This document shows, piece after piece, positions 16,431 through 24,259 of a stretch of DNA of 64,000 nt (the stretch's first letter is position 1; each line of letters opens with the position of its first letter). Under the pieces are notes generated by a model, which saw only the letters and a list, made by a program, of their open reading frames with translations, had not been told where the DNA came from and ran no database searches. Source of the stretch: Actinomadura rayongensis (lineage in GTDB: Bacteria > Actinomycetota > Actinomycetes > Streptosporangiales > Streptosporangiaceae); the NCBI RefSeq assembly GCF_009831215.1, contig NZ_WUTW01000001.1:977192-1041191 (forward strand), read 5' to 3'. The translations under genes were made by a program, and so were the position numbers.

Positions 16431-17182
16431 TGCGGCTCTGGGTGGTCGTCCCGGCCTACGACGAGGAACGGTCCATCGGCGCGACGCTGGCGCGGCTGGC
16501 GGAGCAGACCGATCCGGACTTCACCGTGCTGGTGGTGGACAACGGCAGCCGGGACGGGACGGCGGGCGTCGTCCGCGCGTTCGCCGCCGCGCACCCGAAG
16601 CTGGACCTGCGGCTCGTCGGCGAGGCGGAGAAGGGGACGGGCTCGGCCGCCGACACCGGGATGCGGCACGCGATCCGCTCCGGCGCGACCCATCTGGCCC
16701 GCACCGACGCCGACTGCCTGCCGGCGGCGGACTGGGTCGCGGCCGTCAAGCGCGCGTTCGACGGCGGCCTGGAGATGGTGAGCGGCCCGCTGCGTCCGCG
16801 CACCGACGAGTTTCCGCTGCGGCTCTGGGAGCGGCGGCTGCTGCCCGCGGTGATCGGCGTCGCCGCGCTGTTCGGGCGGCTGCGGCCCGGCAACCGCGAC
16901 CCGCTCGCGCTCGGCCCGTACGTGATGATGCCCGGCTGCAACATGGCGATCACCGCCGCGCTGTACGAGCTGTCGGGCGGGTTCCCGCGCACGCGGATCG
17001 AGGACGTCCACGAGGACCGGGCGCTCGTCAACCGCGTCCGCCGCCTGACCTCGGCCTACGGGCTGCGGCCGGACGTGGTCGTGCACGGGTCGGTGCGGCG
17101 GCTGCGGGCGTTCGGGCTGGTCCGGACGCTCGGCTGGTACGCCGACCACCGCTACCGGCCCGACGTCGTGGACGTCCGGTGA
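16430..17182 (+). CDS. Glycosyltransferase family 2
   Basis: A 250-residue GT-A enzyme. It begins MRLWVVVPAYDEERSIGATL, has VLVVDNGSRDGTAGVV for UDP binding, and the metal-binding DAD in ARTDADCLPAAD. YVMMPGCNMAITAAL and RIEDVHEDRALVNRV provide acceptor and catalytic-base positions of the GT2 family. There is no clear transmembrane helix, though LLPAVIGVAALFG (residues about 139-151) is hydrophobic. It is the second gene of the ole-like operon, starting in the last base of the OleA-like stop and overlapping the P450 by 4 bases. A glycosyltransferase is not part of known ole clusters, so it may decorate the lipid product. Confidence 0.87.
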   Translation: MRLWVVVPAYDEERSIGATLARLAEQTDPDFTVLVVDNGSRDGTAGVVRAFAAAHPKLDLRLVGEAEKGTGSAADTGMRHAIRSGATHLARTDADCLPAADWVAAVKRAFDGGLEMVSGPLRPRTDEFPLRLWERRLLPAVIGVAALFGRLRPGNRDPLALGPYVMMPGCNMAITAALYELSGGFPRTRIEDVHEDRALVNRVRRLTSAYGLRPDVVVHGSVRRLRAFGLVRTLGWYADHRYRPDVVDVR

Positions 17183-18372
17183 ACCGGCCGGTGAACTGGG
17201 AGCGGCGGCTGTACCTGGCCGCGCACCCGGTGGCGTACCCGTTCCTGCGCGGGCTGGCGAAGGCCGGGCCGGTCGTGCGCGTGCCCGGCGTCGGCGTGGT
17301 GGTGAACGACGCGGCGGCGGCGCGGGACGTCCTCATGAACGGAACCGTGTTCCGGAAGGACGGCCCCGGCTCGCCGGGCGACCTGTGGACGCCGGTGCTC
17401 GGGCCGTCCGTCCTGCTCAACATGGAGGGGGAGGCGCACCGCGCGCTGCGCGCCCGGCTGACGGGGCTGTTCACGCCCGCGTCCACGGCCGCGCTGTGCG
17501 GGCGCGTGCTGGCCGGGCCGCTCGCCGACCTCGCCGCCCGCCTCGACCGGGGCGACGCCGTGGACCTCGTGGACGTCGCCAAGACCGTCGCGGGCGCCGT
17601 GATCGCCACCGTCATCGGGCTGCCGGACGTCGACCACCGGCGGCTGTTCGCCGACGGCGAGCGGATCGTCGCGATGGTCTCGCTCCGCACCCGGACGCTG
17701 TCCCCGGCGCAGGTCGCCCGCGCCCGCGCCGTCCTGGACCCGCTCGGCGAGGCCGCCGCCGCGTCCTACGCCGCCGGGGACGACCGGACGGTCATGGGCC
17801 GGATGCGCTCCCTCGGCCTCTCGGCGGACGAGGCGCGCGGCGCCGCCGGGGCGTTCTTCCTCACCGGCACCGAGACGGTCGCGACGCTGCTGCCGCGCCT
17901 GTTCGCCCTGTTGCACGACACCGGGACGCTCACCGCCGTCGCCCGCGACCGCGCCCTGCTGGACCCGGCGATCGACGAGGCGATGCGCGTCACCACGCCG
18001 ACGCCGGTGATGCTCCGGAGCGTCGCGCGTCCGGCAAAGATCGGCAAAGTGGCGGTCAAGCCCGGCGACCGGGTGCTCATCGCGACCCACAACTGCTGCC
18101 GCGCCTACGGGCCGTTCGACCTGGACCGGCCGCACCCGCCGGAGCTGCGGCGGCTCTGGTTCGGCGCCGGGCCGCACTTCTGCCTCGGCTACCCGCTCGC
18201 GCAGGCCGAGATCCGCGCCGTCGCCGGGACGCTGCTGGACGCCGGCCCGCTCACCGTCACCGCCCGCACCGCCGCCCGGCGCGTGCTCATCCCGGCCTAC
18301 CGCCGCCTGCTCGTGCAACGCCGCACCACCCCCGCGCCGTCCGCGTCGTTCGGGACGGAGGCTGGGTCGTGA
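17179..18372 (+). CDS. Cytochrome P450 within the ole-like operon
   Basis: A 397-residue P450 starting at GTG 17179. The heme loop is FGAGPHFCLGYPLAQAE with Cys near residue 335, the I-helix motif is AFFLTGTETVAT, and ExxR is in DEAMRVT. The sequence is divergent from standard CYP107-type enzymes, lacks the usual PERF block (it reads FDLDRPHPPELRR) and has a short meander, so it may be a specialised family. It is translationally coupled to the GT2 upstream and to the ANL enzyme downstream (GTGA at 18369-18372). A hydroxylation, desaturation or epoxidation of an acyl chain in this pathway is the natural inference; there is no direct evidence of substrate. Confidence 0.9.
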   Translation: MNRPVNWERRLYLAAHPVAYPFLRGLAKAGPVVRVPGVGVVVNDAAAARDVLMNGTVFRKDGPGSPGDLWTPVLGPSVLLNMEGEAHRALRARLTGLFTPASTAALCGRVLAGPLADLAARLDRGDAVDLVDVAKTVAGAVIATVIGLPDVDHRRLFADGERIVAMVSLRTRTLSPAQVARARAVLDPLGEAAAASYAAGDDRTVMGRMRSLGLSADEARGAAGAFFLTGTETVATLLPRLFALLHDTGTLTAVARDRALLDPAIDEAMRVTTPTPVMLRSVARPAKIGKVAVKPGDRVLIATHNCCRAYGPFDLDRPHPPELRRLWFGAGPHFCLGYPLAQAEIRAVAGTLLDAGPLTVTARTAARRVLIPAYRRLLVQRRTTPAPSASFGTEAGS

Positions 18373-19856
18373 CGCTTGTTCGTCGGCTGCTCGATCAGGC
18401 CGCCGCCGCGCCGGACGCCGTCGCGCTCGTCGCGGCCGACGGGACGACGTTGAGCTTCGGGGAGCTGCGGCGGCGGGTGCTGGCCGTCCGGCACGGGCTG
18501 CTCGCGGCCGGGCTGCGCGACGGCGACCGGATGCTGTTCTCGGTGCGGCCGTCCCCGGAGTCGCTGGTGCTGGCGCTCGGCGTCGTCGCGGCGGGCGGCG
18601 TGGTCGTGTTCGCCGACCCCGGCGCCGGGCCCGAGATGTTCGCGGCGCGGCTGCGGCTGGCGGGCCCAAGGTGGTCGGCGGCCGAGTCGTTGCTGTACGC
18701 CGGGACGCGGCTGGCGCCCGTCCGGGCGTGGGCGCGGCAGCGCGGGCTGCTGCTGCCGAACCTCGCCGACCTCGGGATCCCGCACCACGTCCGGGCCGGA
18801 CGCTGGCTGCCGGGCGTGCCGCGCGGCGCGTTGTCGCTGGCGGCGCTTCAGCGCGGCCCTGCGCCCGAGCCCGGAGCGGACGGGGACCCGGACGCCCCCG
18901 CCGCCGTGATCTTCACCTCGGGCACGACCGAGCACCCGCGCGCGGTCGTCCACACGCAGGGCTCGCTGGCCGCCGCGCTCGACCTGTTCCGGGCGCGGCT
19001 GCCGCTCGGGCCGGGCGACGTCGTCCACACCGACCAGCTCATGCTGGGCCTGCCCGCGCTGATCGCCGGGGCGCGCTGGTCGCTGCCGCCGCTCGGCGGG
19101 TCCCCGGAGCGGTTCGCGCGGGACCTGGCCGCGCGCGGCGCGACGCACACGTTCTGCGTCCCGGTCCATCTCGCCGAGATCCTGGACGTCGCGCCCAGGC
19201 TGCCGGATTCGCTCCGGTACGTCCTGCTCGGCGCGGCGCCCGCCCCGGCCGCGATCCTGCGCCGGGCCGTCGCCGCCGCGCCCGCCGCCGAGGTGCTGTC
19301 GGTGTACGCGATGACGGAGATCCTGCCGGTGGCGCTCGCGACGGCCGCCGAGAAGCTGGCGCACACGGCGTCCGGCGCGGACGGCGACCTGCTCGGCACG
19401 CCGCTCGCGGACGCGACCCTCGCCGACGACGGGGAGCTGCTGCTGTCCGGCCCGAACCTGTGCCGGGGCTACCTCGGCGACCCGCCGCTGGACCGGCTCG
19501 CGACCGGCGACCTCGCCCGGCTGGACGCGGGACGGCTCGTCCTCACCGCCCGCAAGAAGGACATGCTGATCCGCGGCAAGTTCAACCTCTACCCGGGCCT
19601 GTACGAACCGGCGGTCGCGGCGCTGCCCGGCGTGGACGAGGCGGCGATCACGGGCGTCCCCGACCCGGAGACCGGGGACGAGCGGGTCGTCCTCGCGATC
19701 ACCGGGACGGCGACCCCCGCCGCGCTGCGCCGCCGCCTGCCGGACGTCCTCGACCACGCCGCGCTGCCCGACGAGATCGTCGTGCTGCCCGCCCTGCCGC
19801 GCGCCGGACGGTCCCGCAAGCTCGATCGCGCCGCGCTCCGGGAGCTGGTCCGATGA
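18369..19856 (+). CDS. OleC-like adenylate-forming (ANL) enzyme
   Basis: A 495-residue ANL-superfamily enzyme. The P-loop is FTSGTTEHPRAVVHTQ (about 178-193), in which the usual Gly-x-Pro-Lys is Glu-His-Pro-Arg. The A5-like motif is VYAMTEILPVA, close to the YGATEALPV block I recall for OleC; GELLLSGPNLCRGYLG, TGDLARLDAGR and the catalytic-Lys region LPRAGRSRKLDRAAL complete the fold. OleC enzymes convert beta-hydroxy acids to beta-lactones. Position between a P450 and an OleD-like reductase, and the OleA-like gene at the head of the operon, favour a beta-lactone synthetase over a plain acyl-CoA ligase, but the latter cannot be excluded. Confidence 0.82.
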   Translation: MTLVRRLLDQAAAAPDAVALVAADGTTLSFGELRRRVLAVRHGLLAAGLRDGDRMLFSVRPSPESLVLALGVVAAGGVVVFADPGAGPEMFAARLRLAGPRWSAAESLLYAGTRLAPVRAWARQRGLLLPNLADLGIPHHVRAGRWLPGVPRGALSLAALQRGPAPEPGADGDPDAPAAVIFTSGTTEHPRAVVHTQGSLAAALDLFRARLPLGPGDVVHTDQLMLGLPALIAGARWSLPPLGGSPERFARDLAARGATHTFCVPVHLAEILDVAPRLPDSLRYVLLGAAPAPAAILRRAVAAAPAAEVLSVYAMTEILPVALATAAEKLAHTASGADGDLLGTPLADATLADDGELLLSGPNLCRGYLGDPPLDRLATGDLARLDAGRLVLTARKKDMLIRGKFNLYPGLYEPAVAALPGVDEAAITGVPDPETGDERVVLAITGTATPAALRRRLPDVLDHAALPDEIVVLPALPRAGRSRKLDRAALRELVR

Positions 19857-20785
19857 GGGTCGCGGTGACCGGTGCGTCCGGGTTCGTCGGCGGGGCGGTG
19901 TGCCGGGCGCTGGCCGGGCAGGGCGTCGCGGCGCTCGCGTTCGGGCGCCGCGCCCGCGTCCCCGCCGCGCATCTGGGCGGCGCGCCCTACCGGTCGTGGG
20001 ACATCACCGCCGGGCCGCTGCCGGACGCGCCGGACGTCGACGCCGTCGTCCACTGCGCCGGGAGCGTCACCGACTGGGGGAGCGCGGCCGGGCTGTTCGC
20101 CGCCAACCTGCTCGGGACGCGCCGGGTGCTCGCGGCGTTCCCGGCGGCGAGGTTCGTCCACGTGAGCACGGCCAGCGTGTACGACCCGCGCCGCCCGACC
20201 GTCCGCGCGAAGGAGCACGAGGCGCCCGTCGCCCGCTACCCCGACGCGTACGGCGCGTCCAAGGCCGCCGCCGAGCGGGCCGTGCTGGCCGCGCGGCCGG
20301 ACGCGATCGTCCTGCGCCCGCACGCCGTCTACGGCCCCGGCGACACGACGCTGCTGCCGCGCGTGCTGGCGGCCGTGCGCGGACCGGTGCTGCCCGCCGT
20401 GGGGACGGGCCGCCAGCGCATCAGCCTGACCTCGATCGACACCCTCACCGCCGCGTGCGTGCGAGCCGCGACGGGACCGGCCGTGCGCGGCGTCTTCAAC
20501 GTCGCCGACGCCGAGCCAATGGCGCTGGACGACGCCCTGCGCGCGGTCCTCGCCGAGCGGGGCGTCCGCGCACGTCCGGTCTACCTGCCGCACGCCGCGC
20601 TGCGCCCGCTCGCGGCGGCGGCCGAGGGCGCGTACCTGCTCGCCGGGCGCGGCGAACCGCCGCGCCTGACCCGGTACGCGATCGCGCACCTGGCCGTCGA
20701 GCGGACGCTGGACCTCACGGCGGCCCGGACGGTCCTCGGCCTGCGCCCGGCCCCGACGTCGTTCGCGGGCGCCGCGCGCTGGTGA
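19853..20785 (+). CDS. OleD-like NAD(P)-dependent reductase / epimerase family
   Basis: A 310-residue extended short-chain dehydrogenase. VAVTGASGFVGGAV (residues 3-16) is the dinucleotide-binding loop, VSTASVY carries the catalytic Ser, and YGASK gives Tyr133 and Lys137. LRPHAVYGPGDTTLLPRVL is typical of the 3-beta-HSD/NSDHL and OleD branch. OleD reduces the OleA beta-keto acid to a beta-hydroxy acid before OleC. The ATG overlaps the ANL stop as ATGA. It is the last gene of the operon; a minus-strand small gene begins to converge one base after its stop. No OleB-type alpha/beta hydrolase follows. Confidence 0.87.
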   Translation: MRVAVTGASGFVGGAVCRALAGQGVAALAFGRRARVPAAHLGGAPYRSWDITAGPLPDAPDVDAVVHCAGSVTDWGSAAGLFAANLLGTRRVLAAFPAARFVHVSTASVYDPRRPTVRAKEHEAPVARYPDAYGASKAAAERAVLAARPDAIVLRPHAVYGPGDTTLLPRVLAAVRGPVLPAVGTGRQRISLTSIDTLTAACVRAATGPAVRGVFNVADAEPMALDDALRAVLAERGVRARPVYLPHAALRPLAAAAEGAYLLAGRGEPPRLTRYAIAHLAVERTLDLTAARTVLGLRPAPTSFAGAARW

Positions 20786-20786
20786 G

Positions 20787-21041
20787 TCAGCTCGTCTCGA
20801 TCGAGTTCTGCTGCCCCGGATAGCCGGGCTTCTGGCCCGGCAGGCCGACGCGCTCGTCGTAGAGATCGCCCGCCGTCGCCGGATGCTCGGGCGGATCCGC
20901 GGCGGGCGCGGGCGCGGCGGCGGGCGGCGGCGGGGCGTCGATCGGCGGGCCGGCGTTGATGCCCTGCGTCTCGATCAGTCCGTCGCTCTCGCCCTGGACA
21001 TGGGCATGGCGGCACTTGTGGTGCGGCGTCTCGTGCGGCAT
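20787..21041 (-). CDS. Small Pro-rich protein of unknown function
   Basis: An 84-residue frame starting MPHETPHHKCRHAHVQGE, with a Pro/Ala-rich centre and a polar C-terminus (GDLYDERVGLPGQKPG). No family is recognised. Codon bias fits a coding frame in the C-terminal 40 residues; the ribosome binding site is weak, so the true start could be a GTG 14 codons later. It occupies the gap between the ole-like operon and the purine operon and would be transcribed from the purine operon's upstream region in the opposite direction. His and Cys near the N-terminus might bind metal, which is speculation. Confidence 0.45.
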   Translation of the reverse strand: MPHETPHHKCRHAHVQGESDGLIETQGINAGPPIDAPPPPAAAPAPAADPPEHPATAGDLYDERVGLPGQKPGYPGQQNSIETS

Positions 21042-21146
21042 GGACGGCCCCTACCCCGTGAGCGCTTGGAGCAACGCACGAAGCGCGGCGGCACGCCGGC
21101 GGCGGGTTCGGAAGTTCGTCCCTCGACGCGAACGCCCGCGCGGCGA

Positions 21147-21161
21147 TCTACTGCAGGTAGA
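21147..21161. promoter_or_regulatory. Possible operator upstream of the purine operon
   Basis: TCTAC (21147-21151) and GTAGA (21157-21161) form an inverted repeat with a 5-base spacer, ending just before the Shine-Dalgarno of uraD. Its position at the transcript start region suits a repressor site. No regulator gene adjoins the operon. Confidence 0.3.
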
Positions 21162-21179
21162 CAGGGAGGAGGGACGTTC

Positions 21180-21695
21180 TTGACCGAGCCTGCGGGAGTG
21201 GACGCGTTCAACGCGCTGCCGGGCGACGCCGCCCACGCCGCGCTGCTCGCCTGCTGCGCGTCCCCGGTGTTCGCCGCCGAGGTGACCGCCCGGCGCCCCT
21301 ACAGCGACGCCGCCGACCTGCACCGCGTCGCCGCCGCCGCCCTCGCCCGGCTCGACTGGGACGACGTCGCCGACGCCCTCGCCGCCCACCCCCGCATCGG
21401 CGAGCGCGCCGCCGGACCCGACCGCGAGGCCGCCTGGTCGCGCGCCGAGCAGTCCGGGATGGACGCCGCCGACGACGCCCTGCGCCGCGCCCTCGCCGAG
21501 GGCAACCGCGCCTACGAGGCGCGGTTCGGCCACGTGTACCTGGTGTGCGCCAGCGGACTCGGGCCGGGCGCGCTGTTCGCGGCGCTGCGCGTCCGGCTCG
21601 GCAACGACCCCGGCGCCGAGCGCGCCGTCGTCCGCGCCGAACTCGCCAAGATCACCGCGCTGCGGCTCGACCGGATCACCGGAGGGGGCCGATGA
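21180..21695 (+). CDS. uraD: OHCU decarboxylase
   Basis: A 171-residue enzyme that decarboxylates 2-oxo-4-hydroxy-4-carboxy-5-ureidoimidazoline to S-allantoin, the last step of urate conversion. FNALPGDAAHAALLACCASP at residues about 10-29, the HPRIGE motif and RFGHVYLVCASG with the catalytic-site residues fit UraD. TTG 21180 is taken as start because GGGAGGAGGG lies 8 bases upstream and the N-terminus then matches the family. It heads the 11-gene purine operon, and its stop overlaps uraH by 4 bases (ATGA). In some bacteria it is fused to uricase; here it is separate. Confidence 0.9.
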   Translation: MTEPAGVDAFNALPGDAAHAALLACCASPVFAAEVTARRPYSDAADLHRVAAAALARLDWDDVADALAAHPRIGERAAGPDREAAWSRAEQSGMDAADDALRRALAEGNRAYEARFGHVYLVCASGLGPGALFAALRVRLGNDPGAERAVVRAELAKITALRLDRITGGGR

Positions 21696-22006
21696 CGCTC
21701 TCCACGCACGTCCTCGACGCGGCGGCCGGACGTCCCGCCGCCGGGGTCCCGGTGACGCTGGAGCGCCGCTGCGACGACCGGCGTGACGGCTGGACGGTCC
21801 TCGCGACGGCCGTCACCGACGACGACGGACGGGTCCGCGACTTCGGACCGGTCCACCCGGGCGTCCACCGGCTCACGTTCGACACCGAAGCCCTCTCGAC
21901 GTTCTACCCGGAGGTCGCGGTCGCGTTCGTCGTCGCGGATGAAGGGCACCACCACGTCCCGCTGCTGCTGAGCCCGTTCGCCTACTCGACCTACCGAGGG
22001 AGCTAG
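21692..22006 (+). CDS. uraH: 5-Hydroxyisourate hydrolase (transthyretin-like)
   Basis: A 104-residue transthyretin-like enzyme that hydrolyses 5-hydroxyisourate, the uricase product, to OHCU. It opens with STHVLDAAAGRPAAGVPV, containing the catalytic His of the family, has HHHVPLLLSPFAYSTY, and ends with the diagnostic C-terminal YRGS tetrapeptide. Length is normal. GGAGGGGG is in front of the ATG, which overlaps the uraD stop; uricase follows 2 bases after its own stop. It acts as a cytoplasmic tetramer between Uox and UraD. Confidence 0.95.
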   Translation: MTLSTHVLDAAAGRPAAGVPVTLERRCDDRRDGWTVLATAVTDDDGRVRDFGPVHPGVHRLTFDTEALSTFYPEVAVAFVVADEGHHHVPLLLSPFAYSTYRGS

Positions 22007-22008
22007 GA

Positions 22009-22893
22009 ATGTCCATCGTTCTCGGTCCGAACCGCTACGGGAAGGCGGAGACGCGCGTCGTCCGCGTGGACCGCGACGGCCCCGTCCACTCCCTCAAGGA
22101 CCTCAACGTGAGCGTGGCGCTGGCGGGGGACCTGGACGAGGTGTTCCTGTCCGGCGACAACGCGCCCGTCCTGCCCACCGACAGCCAGAAGAACACCGTG
22201 TTCGCGTTCGCCCGCAAGCACGGCATCGGGGAGATCGAGGACTTCGCGCTCCTGCTCGCCCGCCACTTCGTCGACTCCCAGCCCACGATCCACCACGCCC
22301 GCGTGGAGATCGAGGAGTACGCGTGGGAGCGCGTGCTCGTGCCGGGCAGCGAGGAGCGGCACTCGTTCGTCCGGGCCGGGACGGAGGTCCGCACGGCGCT
22401 CGTCCACAGCGAGGGCACCGGCGGGGCGGAGACGGTCGTGTCGGGGCTGAAGAACCTGGTCGTCCTCAACTCCACGGCCAGCGAGTTCCACGGCTACGTC
22501 GAGGACGAGTACACGACGCTGCCGCCCACCCGCGACCGCGTCCTCGCGACCGAGGTCACCGCGACCTGGCGGCACCGCGGCACCGCGACCGCCGACTACG
22601 GGGAGTCGTTCCGCGAGACGCGGCGCTGCCTGCTGGAGGCGTTCGCCGGGACGTACAGCCTGTCGCTCCAGCAGACGCTGTACGCGATGGGACGCAAGGC
22701 GCTGACGGAACGCACCGAGCTGTGCGAGGTCCGGATGGCGATGCCCAACAAGCACCACTTCGACGTCGATCTCAGCCCGTTCGGCCTGGACAACCCGAAC
22801 GAGGTGTTCTTCGCGGCGGACCGTCCGTACGGGCTGATCGAGGGAACCGTCCTCACCGGCGACGCGCCGGACGCGTCGTTCGCCTGGAACTGA
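22009..22893 (+). CDS. pucL: Factor-independent urate oxidase (uricase)
   Basis: A 294-residue cofactor-free uricase (urate plus O2 to 5-hydroxyisourate and H2O2). GPNRYGKAETRVVRVDRDG starts the first T-fold domain, and the catalytic Thr-Asp region LPTDSQKNTVFAFARKHGI and the second-domain signature NKHHFDVDLSPFGLDN are present. It is the normal length, unlike the longer PucL fusion of Bacillus that carries OHCU decarboxylase; that activity is supplied here by uraD. It is third in the operon with uraH upstream and xanthine dehydrogenase genes downstream, so the hypoxanthine-to-allantoin route is encoded together. Confidence 0.96.
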   Translation: MSIVLGPNRYGKAETRVVRVDRDGPVHSLKDLNVSVALAGDLDEVFLSGDNAPVLPTDSQKNTVFAFARKHGIGEIEDFALLLARHFVDSQPTIHHARVEIEEYAWERVLVPGSEERHSFVRAGTEVRTALVHSEGTGGAETVVSGLKNLVVLNSTASEFHGYVEDEYTTLPPTRDRVLATEVTATWRHRGTATADYGESFRETRRCLLEAFAGTYSLSLQQTLYAMGRKALTERTELCEVRMAMPNKHHFDVDLSPFGLDNPNEVFFAADRPYGLIEGTVLTGDAPDASFAWN

Positions 22894-22908
22894 GGAAAGC
22901 TGGACGGT

Positions 22909-23784
22909 ATGGAATTCCTGCGGCCCACGACCTGGGACGACGCGCTCGCCGCCCGCGCCGCCCACCCCGGCGCGCTGCCGATCCAGGGCGGCACCGACGT
23001 CATGGTCGAGCTGAACTTCGACGTCCGGCGCCCGGCCGCGCTGCTCGACCTGACCGGCGTCGCCGAGCTGCGCGGCTGGGACGCCGACGGCGACGCGATC
23101 CGGATCGGCGCGGGCGTCCCGTACGCGCGGATCATCGCCGAGCTGGGCGGACGGCTGCCGGGCCTCGCGCAGGCGGCGCGGACGGTCGGCTCGCCGCAGA
23201 TCCGCAACCGGGGCACGGTCGGCGGCAACCTCGGCGCGGCGTCCCCGGCGGGCGACAGCCATCCGCCGCTGCTGGCGTCCGGCGCCACCGTGGAGGCCGA
23301 GTCCGCCGCGCGGGGCGTCCGCGAGATCCCGGTCGGCGAGTTCTACACCGGGCCGAAGCGCAGCGCGCTGGAGCCGGACGAGCTGATCCGCGCGATCCGC
23401 GTCCCGACGGCGCCCGGCCCGCAGTACTTCGCCAAGATCGGCACCCGGAACGCGATGGTGATCGCCGTGTGCTCGTTCGCGGTCGCGCTCGACCCGGCGC
23501 GGCGGCGCGCGGGCACCGGCATCGGCTCGGCCGGGCCGACGCCGCTGCGGGCGCGCGAGGCCGAGGACTTCCTCGCCGCGCACCTGGACTGGGACGGCGG
23601 CGGCCCGCTGGACGACGTCGTCGCCCGCAAGTTCGGCGACCTCGTCGCGGGCGCCGCGTCCCCGATCGACGACGTGCGCGGCACCGCCGCGTACCGCGGC
23701 CACGCGCTCGGCGTGCTGGCCCGCCGCACGCTGGGCTGGGCGTGGCGCGAACATACCGGCCAGACGCGAAGGGAGGCGTCCTGA
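22909..23784 (+). CDS. xdhB: Xanthine dehydrogenase FAD-binding subunit
   Basis: A 291-residue FAD subunit of a molybdenum hydroxylase. PIQGGTDVMVELNF near residues 24-37 and TVGSPQIRNRGTVGGNLGAA near 87-106 are the two FAD-contact loops of the CoxM/XdhB family; the C-terminal CO-dehydrogenase flavoprotein domain follows. It passes electrons from the Fe-S subunit to NAD. The three XDH subunits are all in this operon, but the Fe-S and Mo subunit genes are separated by an aminohydrolase gene. AGGAAAG precedes the ATG. Confidence 0.93.
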   Translation: MEFLRPTTWDDALAARAAHPGALPIQGGTDVMVELNFDVRRPAALLDLTGVAELRGWDADGDAIRIGAGVPYARIIAELGGRLPGLAQAARTVGSPQIRNRGTVGGNLGAASPAGDSHPPLLASGATVEAESAARGVREIPVGEFYTGPKRSALEPDELIRAIRVPTAPGPQYFAKIGTRNAMVIAVCSFAVALDPARRRAGTGIGSAGPTPLRAREAEDFLAAHLDWDGGGPLDDVVARKFGDLVAGAASPIDDVRGTAAYRGHALGVLARRTLGWAWREHTGQTRREAS

Positions 23785-23785
23785 C

Positions 23786-24259
23786 ATGCGCGTGAACGTC
23801 ACCGTGAACGGGTCCGCCGCGACCGTGGACGACGTCTGGGAGGGCGAGAGCCTGCTCTACATGCTCCGCGAGCGGATGGGGCTGCCCGGCTCGAAGAACG
23901 CCTGCGAGCAGGGCGAATGCGGGTCCTGCACGGTCTATCTGGACGGCCTGCCGGTCTGCTCGTGCCTGGTCGCGGCGGGGCAGGCCGAGGGCCGCGCCGT
24001 CCGGACGGTGGAGGGCCTGGCGGGCGCGGACGGGCTCGACCCCGTCCAGCGGGCGTTCGTGGACGCGGGCGCGGTGCAGTGCGGCTTCTGCACGCCGGGC
24101 CTGATCGTCCAGACGCACGACCTGATCAACCGCGTCCCCGACCCGGACGACGCCGAGATCCGCGAGGCGCTGGCGGGCAACCTGTGCCGCTGCACCGGCT
24201 ACGAGAAGATCCTCGACGCCGTCCGCCTCGCCGCCGCGCGCCGGCGGGAGGACGCATGA
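23786..24259 (+). CDS. xdhC: Xanthine dehydrogenase 2Fe-2S subunit
   Basis: A 157-residue iron-sulfur subunit. The plant-ferredoxin-type cluster ligands are in CEQGECGSC and the following Cys in GLPVCSC (residues about 36-58); the second cluster ligands are in CGFCTPG and CRCTGY (about 97-135). Both clusters are complete. It links the molybdenum and flavin subunits. The ATG lies one base after the xdhB stop, and the stop overlaps the downstream aminohydrolase start by 4 bases (ATGA). Confidence 0.95.
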   Translation: MRVNVTVNGSAATVDDVWEGESLLYMLRERMGLPGSKNACEQGECGSCTVYLDGLPVCSCLVAAGQAEGRAVRTVEGLAGADGLDPVQRAFVDAGAVQCGFCTPGLIVQTHDLINRVPDPDDAEIREALAGNLCRCTGYEKILDAVRLAAARRREDA

